DNA of 64,000 nt from Parafannyhessea umbonata (GCF_900111255.1 NZ_FOGP01000001.1:98894-162893), one strand, 5' to 3'. Positions 34,811 through 44,482 are shown, numbered from the stretch's first letter. The notes: a model not told the origin generated them from the sequence alone. Program-made: numbers and translations.

Positions 34811-36124
34811 ATGGCACAGAAGATCCAGGGTACCGAGGACCTGTTCGGCGGCTACATGCGCGCCTGGCAGCATATGCAGGACATCGCGCGCGAGCTGTTC
34901 GGCGCGTACGGCTTCGACATGATCGAGACGCCGGCGATCGAGCAGGTGGACACCTTCGTCCACGGCATCGGCGAGTCGACCGACGTCGTCCGCAAGGAGA
35001 TGTTCCGCGTGTTCTCCGGTGCGCTGATGGATCGCCTCCTCGAGTCGGGCAGCGAAAGCGGCCTCAAGGCGAGGCAGCGCATGGCCATGCGTCCTGAGGG
35101 GACCGCGGGTGTCGTGCGCGCGGCCGTCGAGAACAACTTCGTCCCGCAGGGCGGCGCTCCCGTCAAGCTGTGGTACGGAGAGGCCATGTTCCGCGGCGAG
35201 CGTCCCCAGAAGGGTCGCCTGCGCCAGTTCCACCAGGTCGGCGTCGAGTGGCTGGGCGCACCCGACCCTGCGGCGGACGCCGAGTGCATCATCATGCTGA
35301 TGGAGTTCTACAAGCGTATGGGCTTCCCGGCCGACAAGCTGTCCCTCCGCATCAACTCGATGGGCGACGCCGCATGCCGCCCCGCGTATCGCGAGGCCGT
35401 CCGCAGCTTCATTCTGGACCACAAGGACCAGATGTGCGAGGACTGCCTGGAGCGCGCCGAGATCAACCCGCTGCGCAGCTTCGACTGCAAGAACGACCAC
35501 TGTCGCGAGGTCATGGCAGATGCGCCGCTTGCCAAGGACAACCTGTGCGAGGAGTGCGATGCTCACTACAAGAAGGTCAAGCAGTACCTGGACGAGGCTG
35601 GCGTGAGCTACATCGAGGATCCCACGCTCGTTCGCGGCCTTGACTACTACACCCGCACCGTCTTCGAGGTCGATTGCATCGGTGCCGGCGTCGGCGCCAT
35701 CGGTGGCGGCGGCCGCTACGACGGCCTGATGGAGCTCGAGGGCGGCAAGCCCACGCCGGGCATCGGATTCGCGGTGGGCTTCGAGCGCATGGCCCTCGCC
35801 CTGCAGTCGCTGGGCGTCGACATCGAGGGCTCCGAGCCCGACTGCGTCTATGTCGCCTGCACCTCTGCCAACGAGCGCGACGCGGCATTCACGGCGACGC
35901 TCGCGCTGCGCGGAGCTGGCATCCGAACCGAGGCCGACTACCAGGGACGCTCGCTCAAGAGCCAGTTCAAGCAGGCAGACAAGCACAACGCCCGCCTGTG
36001 CGTGGTGCTGGGCTCCGACGAGATCGCGGCCGGAACGGCGACCCTGCGCGACATGGAGTCGCACGAGCAGGTGAGCGTCCCGATGGCCGACCTTGTCTCT
36101 GAGGTCAGGGCGCGCCTGGCCTAG
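34811..36124 (+). CDS. hisS: Histidine--tRNA ligase
   Basis: This class II synthetase charges tRNA-His. It shows KIQGTEDLFGG at the N terminus, motif 2 (KLWYGEAMFRGERPQKGRLRQFHQVGVEWLG), the histidine A motif LVRGLDYYTRTVFE, motif 3 (PGIGFAVGFERM) and the C-terminal anticodon-binding domain (VYVACTSANERDAAFTATLALRGAGIRTE). Start ATG 34811 follows AAGGAGG. hisS and aspS are often adjacent; here about 6.5 kb of other genes separate them. Two Cys-rich loops (CEDCLE, CEECDAHY) form a zinc-finger-like insert of the kind seen in some HisRS proteins. Confidence 0.96.
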   Translation: MAQKIQGTEDLFGGYMRAWQHMQDIARELFGAYGFDMIETPAIEQVDTFVHGIGESTDVVRKEMFRVFSGALMDRLLESGSESGLKARQRMAMRPEGTAGVVRAAVENNFVPQGGAPVKLWYGEAMFRGERPQKGRLRQFHQVGVEWLGAPDPAADAECIIMLMEFYKRMGFPADKLSLRINSMGDAACRPAYREAVRSFILDHKDQMCEDCLERAEINPLRSFDCKNDHCREVMADAPLAKDNLCEECDAHYKKVKQYLDEAGVSYIEDPTLVRGLDYYTRTVFEVDCIGAGVGAIGGGGRYDGLMELEGGKPTPGIGFAVGFERMALALQSLGVDIEGSEPDCVYVACTSANERDAAFTATLALRGAGIRTEADYQGRSLKSQFKQADKHNARLCVVLGSDEIAAGTATLRDMESHEQVSVPMADLVSEVRARLA

Positions 36125-36292
36125 CGCTTTGCCCTAGCGCAAAAGAGAGGTACACGCACTTCTCGCTCGCCCCTCATTCTGCGACGCCTGGGTTCCGCGC
36201 TTCGGCGCGCCTGGTCGCGGGTGAGGGGCGAGCTCTCTTTGGAGGGGGCCTTCGCTGGGGCGCCTTCTTGGTCGCGTCGCGCCCGGAGCGTC

Positions 36293-36338
36293 TTTAAAAA
36301 GGGAGCGGCCCGAAGCGCAAGGGGGTGCTTCGGGCCGC
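36293..36338 (-). terminator. Terminator of the NhaC gene
   Basis: On the minus strand, GCGGCCCGAAGC (36338-36327) pairs with GCTTCGGGCCGC (36316-36305), then TCCC and TTTTT. It ends the antiporter transcript. Confidence 0.8.
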
Positions 36339-36370
36339 AGTCAGGGGTCTTGTCATGTGGCGCCCTGGCG

Positions 36371-37777
36371 CTATGCCACCAGTCGCTCGGGGGGCGTCTT
36401 GTCTGCCGGCGTGAAGCGGCGGGCGTCGTCTCGCTCGTCGAGTCCCAAGATCCTGGCGGACCGGCCGTCCGCAAAGCTGGGATGACGGTGCTGGTAGATG
36501 GAAATGACCAGCGTCCACAGGGGGATGAGCACGCTGAGGTAGGCAAACAGGACGCTCTCGATGGGCATGCCCACGAAGGCGATGATGCCGATGCACGACG
36601 TCGACCAGGGCACGACGGAGGGGATGATCGCGGCGCTGTTCTCGAGGTCGAGCGCAAGGGCGCTCCCACCGTGCTCGCACTCGTCGCAGAGCTGCGCGGT
36701 GAGCATGAGGGCGACCACCTGGTCGCAGGCGATGGTGCAGGTCGCAATGCTGGTAAGAAGAACGCTGATGAACGGCGTCGAGTGGCGTGCGATCTTGTTG
36801 ACGTAGTCGTGCAGGCCGAGCAGCAGGCCCGTTCCGGAGAACAGCCCCGAGTAGGTCGAGGCGACCCCGACGATGGCGATGATGTCGGCCATCGAGATGA
36901 TTCCTCCGCCGTTGACCATGCGAGCGATGGCGGCGTTGTCGGACGCGTAGCCCATCACGAGGTAGCCGGGAATGCGCTCCAGGGGAACATGCTGGACGAA
37001 GATGCAGATCAGGAGGGCAGAAGCCAGGCTGACCAGCATGGTCTTCTTGACGTCCACGCGAGCGATGGAGAGCACAAGAATCAGCACAATCGGAACGATG
37101 ACGATGGGTGAGAGGTCAAACGAGCTCGCGAAGCTCTCCTGGAACGAAGGGATCATCCCCGAGCCGGCCGCGACGGGGCCCAGCGCGATGTAGATGATGC
37201 ACGCGGTGACGAACGGTACGATGCCCGTGCGAACCATGCGCTTGACGTTGTCGAAGAGCTGCGTGCGCGTGAGCGTTGCGACGAGTGCGGCTGCCGACGA
37301 GAGCGGGGAGCAGCGGTCTCCCACGAAGGCCCCGGCGATGATGGCACCGCCCACCATGGCGGGGTTGGCCTTCATGGCCGTCGCGATGGTCATGCAGATG
37401 ACGCCGATGGTCGCGGACGAGGCATAGGAGCTTCCGGTGACCATGGACATGAACGAGCAGAGCAGGAACGAGATGATTACCAGCGTCTTGGGGCTGACGA
37501 GCTGCGCGGACCAGCAGGTGATGGCTGGAATCGTCCCCGCGACGCGCCACGATGCGGTGAGGGCACCGATGATGATGAAGAACACCAGCACACCGCCGAT
37601 GGTCTTGACGCCCGAAAGCGCGAGCTTGAGGAGCTTGGCCGGCTTGTGACCGCGGTAGAGGCCGTATCCGCTGAAGAGGAAGAATCCCACGATGAGCGTT
37701 GCGAGCAGCGGCGTGTTCAAAACTATGCCTGCTACGAGCAATGCCGCAAAGACTATGAGCACAAGGGACTCGAGCAT
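36371..37777 (-). CDS. NhaC family Na+/H+ antiporter
   Basis: This integral membrane protein of 468 residues has about 12 helices. It exchanges Na+ (or an organic anion such as malate with protons) across the membrane. Characteristic stretches are LALSGVKTIGGVLVFFIIIGALTASWRVAGTIP, GSSYASSATIGVICMTIATAM, GGAIIAGAFVGDRCSPLSSAAALVATLT and CDQVVALMLTAQLC. The last 40 residues are a charged cytoplasmic tail. It is divergent from a LysR regulator gene, which probably controls it through the shared 250-base intergenic region. Confidence 0.9.
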   Translation of the reverse strand: MLESLVLIVFAALLVAGIVLNTPLLATLIVGFFLFSGYGLYRGHKPAKLLKLALSGVKTIGGVLVFFIIIGALTASWRVAGTIPAITCWSAQLVSPKTLVIISFLLCSFMSMVTGSSYASSATIGVICMTIATAMKANPAMVGGAIIAGAFVGDRCSPLSSAAALVATLTRTQLFDNVKRMVRTGIVPFVTACIIYIALGPVAAGSGMIPSFQESFASSFDLSPIVIVPIVLILVLSIARVDVKKTMLVSLASALLICIFVQHVPLERIPGYLVMGYASDNAAIARMVNGGGIISMADIIAIVGVASTYSGLFSGTGLLLGLHDYVNKIARHSTPFISVLLTSIATCTIACDQVVALMLTAQLCDECEHGGSALALDLENSAAIIPSVVPWSTSCIGIIAFVGMPIESVLFAYLSVLIPLWTLVISIYQHRHPSFADGRSARILGLDERDDARRFTPADKTPPERLVA

Positions 37778-38028
37778 TTTTGATTTCCACCCCCGTCTTC
37801 CGGACTATGCCCCGCGCGTGCGCGAACTGGCAATCTGACGTCTGTCGCACAAGTAATCTACGGGTGTTGCTGTACTGCGTCCAACTGTTATATTTGATGC
37901 ATCCAACAAGATCCGTTTGTAATTAGTGGATATGCATAGTGGCGCTTCTCATATGGAATGAAATCGCATGAGGTGCTGGATGCATGCGTAAAATGCTCTG
38001 TGCATAAGACCGACCGTTAGGGGGAGCC
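37778..38028. promoter_or_regulatory. Divergent NhaC/LysR regulatory region
   Basis: This is a relatively AT-rich region with three ATGCAT palindromes (37897-37902, 37932-37937, 37980-37985), the first inside the longer dyad TTGATGCATCCAA. LysR regulators usually bind T-N11-A dyads between divergent genes, so these are candidate sites. Confidence 0.5.
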
Positions 38029-39012
38029 ATGAACTTCACCTCTATGGACTACTTTGTGGCGCTGGCAGAGGAGAAGAGCTTCACGCGCGCCGCCGCGAGA
38101 CTTGCCGTGACGCAGCAGACGCTTTCGGCTCACATCGCCGGCGTCGAGCGAGAGCTGGGCGTCCGCCTGGTCAACCGTCGCGTGCCTCTGACCTTGACGT
38201 ATGCAGGGCAGGTCTTTTTGGGCTACGCCCAGCGCTTTCGCTCCCAGGAGCGTGCCATGCGCCAGGAGTTCTTGGACATTGCGGGCGACCAGCGCGGCCT
38301 TCTGGGCGTGGGGGTTGCCAGCACGCGCGGCCACATGCTCATGCCCCAGGCCATCTCGAGCTTTGGGGCCTCGCATCCCGGGGTCAACGTCCTTCTCCAT
38401 GAGGATGAGAACGAGGCTCTGGTGTCGCTGCTGCGCGCGGAGAAGCTCGACATGGTCGTGGCCACCGTCCCCCACGACGCGCATGACCTCGAGGTGCACC
38501 GCCTCTATCGCGAGCAGGTGGTCCTGCTCGCCCACCAAGACCTGTTGGCTCGGGCTTTGGGGGAGGACGTCGAGGGCGTTCTCGGGCGCGTGGGGCGTAC
38601 GGGAGACATGAGGCTCCTCGCCAGGCTTCCCTTCATGATGCTGGGCGAGAACGACGAGCCCGGCGACCTTGCCCGGCGCATGTTTGCCAGCTCGGGCGTC
38701 GAGCCGACCGTCCGCGTGTACTCCAAGAACTCCGAGACCCTTGTCGACCTGGCGGCCGAGGGGGTTGGTGCGTGCTTCGTGCCGTTCGAGCTCGCGGTGG
38801 ATTCGATTAAAAAGCACGGCCGTGACCGGCTGAGGATGATCGGCCTGGGCAGGCGTGCCATGATTGACATCGACGTGGCCTGGCGCCGCTCGGACCACGT
38901 ATGGAGCGTCGTGAAGGATTTCAACGACGTGCTGGTCGAGCTGTTCTGTCCGCTCCCGCACACCATTCAGGAGGAGCGCGAGCGGCTGACAGCGCGGGGA
39001 GGCAAGAAGTGA
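38029..39012 (+). CDS. LysR family transcriptional regulator
   Basis: This is a DNA-binding regulator with an N-terminal winged helix (MDYFVALAEEKSFTRAAARLAVTQQTLSAHIAGVERELGVRLVNR) and a C-terminal two-lobed effector domain (LLGVGVASTRGHMLMPQAISSFGASHPGVNV). The length of 327 is slightly above average. It is probably autoregulated and controls the divergent NhaC gene. Its stop overlaps the start of the RluA gene (TGATG), so the two are translated together, an unusual partnership. Confidence 0.92.
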   Translation: MNFTSMDYFVALAEEKSFTRAAARLAVTQQTLSAHIAGVERELGVRLVNRRVPLTLTYAGQVFLGYAQRFRSQERAMRQEFLDIAGDQRGLLGVGVASTRGHMLMPQAISSFGASHPGVNVLLHEDENEALVSLLRAEKLDMVVATVPHDAHDLEVHRLYREQVVLLAHQDLLARALGEDVEGVLGRVGRTGDMRLLARLPFMMLGENDEPGDLARRMFASSGVEPTVRVYSKNSETLVDLAAEGVGACFVPFELAVDSIKKHGRDRLRMIGLGRRAMIDIDVAWRRSDHVWSVVKDFNDVLVELFCPLPHTIQEERERLTARGGKK

Positions 39013-39980
39013 TGGGGCATCTGCTCGAATACGTTGGCTCGAAGGGAGGCGTGGTCTTCTTCGACGTGGTCGCTTCGGGCCCGGCCGTGCGGGCGCTGCG
39101 CTCCGTGGGCCTTTCGAAGCCCGGCGCGGCGCGCGTCCTCGCGCAGGGGCGGCTGCGTCGCTCCGATGAGGTGCTTGCGCCGAATGCCTGCGCAGACGCT
39201 GGTGATCGGCTGGCCCTGACGCTTGCGACGGCGCCCGAGGCCTCGTCTGCCTCGCGAGTGGACGGCTTGGGAGGGGGTGGCGGGCGCATACCCCGCATCG
39301 TCTACCGCGACCGCTTCGTGTGCGCGGTGGACAAGCCCGCAGGCATCCTGGTGCACGGCGACGGCACGGGCGTGCCGACGCTGAGCGACCTGGTGGCCGC
39401 CTGGGCACGCTTCGAGGGAATCACGACCAGGGTGCAGGCATTGCAGAGGCTGGACGTCGAGACCACGGGCGTCACGCTCTTCTCGCTCACCGAGGAGTTC
39501 CAGCCAGCCTTCGACGAGCTCGTTGCCGGGCATGACATGGGCAAGCGCTATCTTGCCGTCGTGGCTGCCGGCTTCCCAAAGGGCGAGCGCGTGATTGACT
39601 CGCCCATTGGCAGGGACCGACACGATGCCCGCCGCATGCGCGTGAGCGAGGGCGGCAAGCGCGCCGTCACCCGCGTGCGAAAGCTGGGCGAGGAGAACGG
39701 ACGCTCCCTGGTGCTTGCGTGTCTCGAGACCGGGCGCCGCCATCAGATTCGCGTGCACCTGGCATCGATGGGCTTTCCGATTGCGGGCGACACGCTCTAT
39801 CGTGGGCCTCGCTCGCGCGATGGGCTCATGCTCCATGCGCTGGAGGAGAGCTTCGTGCATCCCGTGACCGGAGCAGAGGTGCTGGTTCGCAGCGAGTGGC
39901 CGCAGCGCTTCGAATCTCGGTTCTCGCGGGCGGAGTTCGGTGCAAAGGTTCATGATGGAGGGGTTCACATCGAACGTTAG
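39012..39980 (+). CDS. RluA family pseudouridine synthase
   Basis: This enzyme isomerises uridine to pseudouridine in rRNA or tRNA. An N-terminal S4-like segment (SVGLSKPGAARVLAQGRLRR) is followed by the catalytic domain: VYRDRFVCAVDKPAGILVHGDG, the catalytic Asp in ALQRLDVETTGVTLFS, and the C-terminal TGRRHQIRVHLASMGFPIAGDTLYRG. The start overlaps the LysR stop. The exact target base is unknown. Confidence 0.93.
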   Translation: MGHLLEYVGSKGGVVFFDVVASGPAVRALRSVGLSKPGAARVLAQGRLRRSDEVLAPNACADAGDRLALTLATAPEASSASRVDGLGGGGGRIPRIVYRDRFVCAVDKPAGILVHGDGTGVPTLSDLVAAWARFEGITTRVQALQRLDVETTGVTLFSLTEEFQPAFDELVAGHDMGKRYLAVVAAGFPKGERVIDSPIGRDRHDARRMRVSEGGKRAVTRVRKLGEENGRSLVLACLETGRRHQIRVHLASMGFPIAGDTLYRGPRSRDGLMLHALEESFVHPVTGAEVLVRSEWPQRFESRFSRAEFGAKVHDGGVHIER

Positions 39981-40064
39981 CGGGCCCGACCGTCTTGGCG
40001 TGGGGGCGCCTTCGTGTTGGGCCATTCGTGCGGCACCTTGCCGTGCCGCGGAGAGGGGTACCTC

Positions 40065-41729
40065 ATGCCCAACACAATGCGAGGCGTCTATACCAATCTC
40101 ACTGACATTCGGCGCAACGTCTTCAGTGAGGTCGCGAAGATCTGCTATTCGATGGGGCCGGGATCCGGCCGAGACGACTCGAGCTTCGACAAGGAGTTCG
40201 ACGAGCTCCCCTACAAGATCCTTCCCGGCGACGTGGCCACGTACCGCGAGAGCGTCTTCTTGGAGCGCGCCATCATTGCGGAGCGCATACGCCTGACGAT
40301 GGGCCTCCCTCTTTCCTCCAACGACCGACCCAGCCGCGTGAGCGAGGGCTTTGCCGAGGCAGAGGAGTCTGACCAGGTCTACTACCAGCCTCCGCTCATC
40401 AACGTGATCAAGTTCGCGTGCAACGCCTGTAAGGACAACGTCTACGAGGTGACCAATGCCTGCCAAGGCTGCCTTGCGCATCCGTGTCGCGAGATCTGTC
40501 CCAAGAAGGCGATCAGCTTCAAGGACAAGAAGGCCTTCATCGACCAGGATGTCTGCGTGAAGTGCGGGCTGTGCGCCAAGACCTGTCCCTATCACGCCAT
40601 CCATCACCATGAGCGCCCCTGTGCCGAGGCATGCGGAATGGGCGCCATCCACTCCGACGAGCACGGCCGCGCCGAAATCGACTACAGCAAGTGCGTCAGC
40701 TGCGGCCAGTGCCTCATCAACTGCCCGTTCGGCGCAATTGCCGACAAGAGCCAGATCGCACAGGTCATCTGGGCCATCGCGCGCGGCGAGGAGGTCATCG
40801 CGGAGGTCGCGCCCGCCTTCGTCGGACAGTTTGGCGCCAAGGTCGATGCGGCCAAGCTGCGCGAGGCCTTCAAGAGCATGGGCTTCAGCGGAGTCGAGGA
40901 GGTCGCCCTCGGGGCGGACCTCTGCACCGTCCAGGAGGCGGAGGACTTTCTGGAGGAGGTTCCCGACGAGCTGCCGTTCATGGGCACGTCCTGCTGCCCG
41001 GCCTGGTCGCTCATGGCGAAGCTCGAGTTCCCCGAGCATGCCAAGTGCATCAGCATGGCACTCACGCCCATGACGCTGACCGCGCGCCTGATTCGCTCCC
41101 AGCATCCCAACGCCAAGATCGTGTTTGTGGGGCCCTGCTCCGCAAAGAAGCTCGAGGCCATGCGCAAGACGGTCCGCTCCGAGGTCGACTTCGTCCTGAC
41201 GTTCGAGGAGCTTGCGGGCATGATGGCCGCCAAAGGCATCGACTGCGCGGCGCTCTCGGGAGACGACGAGGGCGACTTCGAGGTCGCCTCCGCCGACGCG
41301 CGAAACTTCGCCGTCTCGGGTGGCGTCGCCAATGCCGTGGTCAACGCCGTCCACCGCAAGTACCCTGACCGGGAGGTCAAAGTCACCAGCGCCGAGGGGC
41401 TCAGGGAGTGCCGCGCGATGATGAAGGATGCGGTCAAGGGCAAGTACCCGGGTTACCTGCTGGAGGGCATGGCCTGCCCGGGAGGCTGCGTCGCCGGTGC
41501 GGGCACGCTCGCGGCCATCAACAAGTCGGCCGCCGCGGTGCGGCGCTATGCGAAGGCCTCCCCGCGCGAGAATGCCACCGACAACTCGTACCGCATGCTC
41601 CTGCCGATGCTCACGGAGGGCTTCACGAGGCAAGACGAGGACCGCGAGGTCGCGGAGTCCCTGGCCGCGACCACCGGTGAGGATGCGGAGGCCAAGGGGG
41701 CCGCGGCAGAGGAGCCGAAGCGCCCGTAG
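40065..41729 (+). CDS. [FeFe]-hydrogenase-like iron-sulfur protein (group B-like)
   Basis: A ferredoxin region at residues 110-230 has several [4Fe-4S] motifs (CNACKDNVYEVTNACQGC, CVKCGLCAKTCPYHAI, CVSCGQCLINCPFGAI). It precedes an H-cluster domain with all three cysteine motifs: TSCCPAW, GPCSAKKLE and EGMACPGGCVAGAG. This points to a genuine cofactor-binding [FeFe] hydrogenase, of the poorly studied group B type judging by motif variants. The protein is predicted soluble and has an acidic Ala-rich tail. No partner subunits or HydEFG maturases are nearby. The likely role is H2 formation from ferredoxin in fermentation, or H2 sensing. The start ATG 40065 follows GGAGAGGGG. Confidence 0.88.
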   Translation: MPNTMRGVYTNLTDIRRNVFSEVAKICYSMGPGSGRDDSSFDKEFDELPYKILPGDVATYRESVFLERAIIAERIRLTMGLPLSSNDRPSRVSEGFAEAEESDQVYYQPPLINVIKFACNACKDNVYEVTNACQGCLAHPCREICPKKAISFKDKKAFIDQDVCVKCGLCAKTCPYHAIHHHERPCAEACGMGAIHSDEHGRAEIDYSKCVSCGQCLINCPFGAIADKSQIAQVIWAIARGEEVIAEVAPAFVGQFGAKVDAAKLREAFKSMGFSGVEEVALGADLCTVQEAEDFLEEVPDELPFMGTSCCPAWSLMAKLEFPEHAKCISMALTPMTLTARLIRSQHPNAKIVFVGPCSAKKLEAMRKTVRSEVDFVLTFEELAGMMAAKGIDCAALSGDDEGDFEVASADARNFAVSGGVANAVVNAVHRKYPDREVKVTSAEGLRECRAMMKDAVKGKYPGYLLEGMACPGGCVAGAGTLAAINKSAAAVRRYAKASPRENATDNSYRMLLPMLTEGFTRQDEDREVAESLAATTGEDAEAKGAAAEEPKRP

Positions 41730-41748
41730 GTCGGGCCATAGACGGGGG

Positions 41749-42402
41749 CTAGTAGAGGAGAAGGGCCTCGGCCAGATCGTTGATGTCGTCCACGATGGTG
41801 GTGGCACCGCTGGCGGTGAGCTCTCGCCTGCTGCGGAAGCCCCACGAGACGGAGAGGCAGTCGATGCCAGCGTTGCGTGCGGTGTCTATGTCGACCTCCG
41901 AGTCGCCGATGTAGACGACGTCCTTGGGCGCAAGCTCCAGCTCGCGCATGACCGCGTTGACGGTGTCGGGGGCGGGCTTGCGACGAACGTCCTGTCGCTC
42001 TCCCACGACGGCGTCGAAGATGCCGGGGAAGTACTTCTCCACGAGGGCCTGTACGGCGAAGTCTCCCTTGTTCGAGACGACGGCGCGGCGTATTCCCTCG
42101 CCGGAAAGCACGTCGAGCAGCTCGACGATGCCGTCATAGGGCGCGGTGTGGTCGGCGCCGTGAAGGGCATAGTAGTCCTTGAACTCGGCGAGGACGCGGT
42201 CTTCGAGCTCGGATGCCGTCCCTTCGGGGCACGAGAGGTGAATCAGCGCCTGCATGCCGTTTCCCAGGAAGGAGCGGATCTCGTCCCGGGAGCGGATGGG
42301 CATGCCGTGCAGGGCGAGGGTGTGGTTGACCGACGCGTGAAGGTCCTCAAGCGTGTTGAGGAGCGTCCCGTCCAAATCGAAGATTGCTGCCCTGTAAGCC
42401 AT
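41749..42402 (-). CDS. HAD family hydrolase (phosphoglycolate phosphatase-like)
   Basis: This is a haloacid dehalogenase-type phosphatase with motif I AIFDLDGTLLNT, motif II VVSNKGD, the motif III Lys in RRKPAPDTV and motif IV IGDSEVDIDTARNAG. The cap helices resemble Gph/PGP. It acts on a small phosphorylated metabolite, possibly 2-phosphoglycolate. I use ATG 42402 because GAGAGG lies at proper distance; ATG 42408 is too close to it. It is convergent with the hydrogenase gene. Confidence 0.9.
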   Translation of the reverse strand: MAYRAAIFDLDGTLLNTLEDLHASVNHTLALHGMPIRSRDEIRSFLGNGMQALIHLSCPEGTASELEDRVLAEFKDYYALHGADHTAPYDGIVELLDVLSGEGIRRAVVSNKGDFAVQALVEKYFPGIFDAVVGERQDVRRKPAPDTVNAVMRELELAPKDVVYIGDSEVDIDTARNAGIDCLSVSWGFRSRRELTASGATTIVDDINDLAEALLLY

Positions 42403-42560
42403 GCCCATGCCTCTCTCGTGTATGTGGAGAAAAGCCTAGCACGGGGCGGGTGGCCCGACGGGGAAGCCCACATACCCACCATCGCTTTCGCGCCGCGCAA
42501 ACGCCTTCTTGCGCCGCGGCGTGTGGATACCGCGCCGAGCCGTCCGCACGGGTCTCAGGC

Positions 42561-42594
42561 TGCTATTATGTGAGACCGCGCGACTCCGCGGTCT
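42561..42594 (+). promoter_or_regulatory. aspS promoter and leader hairpin
   Basis: TGC followed by TATTAT (42564-42569) forms an extended -10. Just downstream AGACCGCG and CGCGGTCT (about 42573-42594) form an 8-bp hairpin near the 5' end of the mRNA. No T-box core is seen. Confidence 0.5.
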
Positions 42595-42660
42595 ACGGCG
42601 GCGCGCAATCATCTGCTAGTCCGCCCGTCACGGCACGGGGCGGAAGACGAGAGGAAAGAA

Positions 42661-44430
42661 ATGCCTTTTAGCATGCACACGCACACCTGTGGCGAGCTCC
42701 GCCGCGGGGACATCGGCACCGAGGTCACCCTTACCGGCTGGGTCTGGCGCCGCCGCGACCACGGCAGCCTGATCTTCGTCGACCTCCGCGACCGTGCGGG
42801 CTTCACGCAGCTCCAGTTCGATCCCGACGTGTGCGAGGAGGAGGCATTCCGCGCGGCCGAGACCATGCGCACAGAGTGGCCGATCCTCGTAAGGGGCGTC
42901 GTGTGCCCGCGCCCTGACGACCAGATCAACGAGTCGATGGTGACCGGCGAGATTGAGGTCCACGTCAAGTCGATGGAGATCCTGAACACCTCCAAGACGC
43001 CTGCGTTCCAGATCGAGGACCACGTCGAGGTCTCCGAGGACATCCGTCTTCGCTATCGCTACCTCGACATCCGTCGCCCCAAGATGATGGACAACCTCAA
43101 GCTGCGCTCCGACTTCACCTTCGCGCTGCGCCAGGCCCTGCATGACCGCCTGTTCATGGAGGTCGAGACGCCGGCGCTGTTCAAGTCGACCCCCGAGGGC
43201 GCCCGCGACTTCATCGTCCCGTCCCGTCTGCAGCCAGGCCGCTTCTACGCGCTGCCCCAGTCGCCGCAGCTCCTCAAGCAGCTCCTGATGGTCGGCGGTG
43301 TCGAGCGCTACTACCAGGTCGCCAAGTGCTTCCGCGACGAGGACCTTCGCGCTGACCGCCAGCCCGAGTTCACCCAGGTCGACGTCGAGATGTCCTTTGT
43401 CGACCAGGACGACGTCATGGGTGCCCTCGAGGACGTCCTGCACGAGGCCCTGGGCAAGATGGGCGTCGACATGCCCACGCCCCTGCGCCGCATGCAGTAC
43501 TGGGACGCCATGGACACCTATGGCTCCGACAAGCCCGACACCCGCTACGGCATGGAGCTCCACGACGTGACCTCGATCTTCTCGAAGTCCCAGTTCAAGC
43601 TCTTCGCCGGCGCGGCGGCCGACCCCAACATGTACATCAAGGCCATCAACGCCAAGGGTGCCGGCACCTGGGCCCGCTCCAAGATCGACAAGCTCGGCGA
43701 CGTCGCCAAGACCTTCGGCGCCAAGGGCCTCGCCTACGTCGCGTTCCGCGAGGACGGCAGCGTCACCAGCCCGATCGTCAAGTTCTTCTCGGATGAGGAG
43801 ATGGAAGGCCTGCGCGCCGAGATGGGCGTGGAGCCTGGCGACCTCGTGCTGTTCGCGGTCGAGTCCCGCCTGAAGTGCGACGAGATCCTGGGCGGCATGC
43901 GCAGCCACATGGCAGACGTCCTGGACGTCAAGCGCGAGGGCCACGACTTCCTGTGGGTCGTCAACTTCCCGCTGCTCCACTGGGACGAGGAGACCCAGCG
44001 CTACGAGGCCGAGCACCAGCCCTTCACGCTTCCCACCGAGACCGATCCTAAGAAGATCATGGAGCATCCGCTCGAGGTCGGCTCCTACACCTACGACTTC
44101 GTCATGGACGGCTTCGAGGCCGGCGGTGGCGGAATGCGCATCCACAACGCCGAGATGCAGATGGCCATCCTCAAGATGCTGGGCTTCTCGGAGGAGAGCG
44201 CCAAGGAGCAGTTCGGCTTCGTCATGGAGGCGCTCGAGTTCGGTGCGCCTCCCATGGGCGGCTTCGCTCTGGGCCTCGACCGCGTCTGCATGCTGCTGGC
44301 CGGCGCGGACTCCATCCGCGAGGTCATGGCGTTCCCCAAGACCACGTCTGGCTCCGACCTCATGAGCGACGCGCCTTCCGTCGTGTCGCCCGCGCAGCTC
44401 AAGGAGGTTGCGCTGAGCACGCTCCAGTAG
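42661..44430 (+). CDS. aspS: Aspartate--tRNA ligase
   Basis: This class II bacterial-type AspRS has 589 residues. The N-terminal OB-fold anticodon domain (VTLTGWVWRRRDHGSLIFVDLRDRAGFTQ) is followed by motif 2 (YYQVAKCFRDEDLRADRQPEFTQ), the large bacterial insertion (GAD) domain and motif 3 (PPMGGFALGLDRVCML). QPEFTQVDVEMSF marks the active site. It could be discriminating, or also charge tRNA-Asn, depending on whether asnS is present elsewhere. AGAGGAAAGAA precedes the ATG, and a terminator follows. Confidence 0.96.
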   Translation: MPFSMHTHTCGELRRGDIGTEVTLTGWVWRRRDHGSLIFVDLRDRAGFTQLQFDPDVCEEEAFRAAETMRTEWPILVRGVVCPRPDDQINESMVTGEIEVHVKSMEILNTSKTPAFQIEDHVEVSEDIRLRYRYLDIRRPKMMDNLKLRSDFTFALRQALHDRLFMEVETPALFKSTPEGARDFIVPSRLQPGRFYALPQSPQLLKQLLMVGGVERYYQVAKCFRDEDLRADRQPEFTQVDVEMSFVDQDDVMGALEDVLHEALGKMGVDMPTPLRRMQYWDAMDTYGSDKPDTRYGMELHDVTSIFSKSQFKLFAGAAADPNMYIKAINAKGAGTWARSKIDKLGDVAKTFGAKGLAYVAFREDGSVTSPIVKFFSDEEMEGLRAEMGVEPGDLVLFAVESRLKCDEILGGMRSHMADVLDVKREGHDFLWVVNFPLLHWDEETQRYEAEHQPFTLPTETDPKKIMEHPLEVGSYTYDFVMDGFEAGGGGMRIHNAEMQMAILKMLGFSEESAKEQFGFVMEALEFGAPPMGGFALGLDRVCMLLAGADSIREVMAFPKTTSGSDLMSDAPSVVSPAQLKEVALSTLQ

Positions 44431-44482
44431 ACGGGCCCGCGCCGCCTGCATTTGAGTTGCGGCAATGGACGACGCCCAACCG

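Noticed and set aside
42541-42660. T-box leader of aspS
   Set aside because: No conserved antiterminator sequence (GGGTGG...) or specifier domain is seen; there is only a short hairpin after the promoter.
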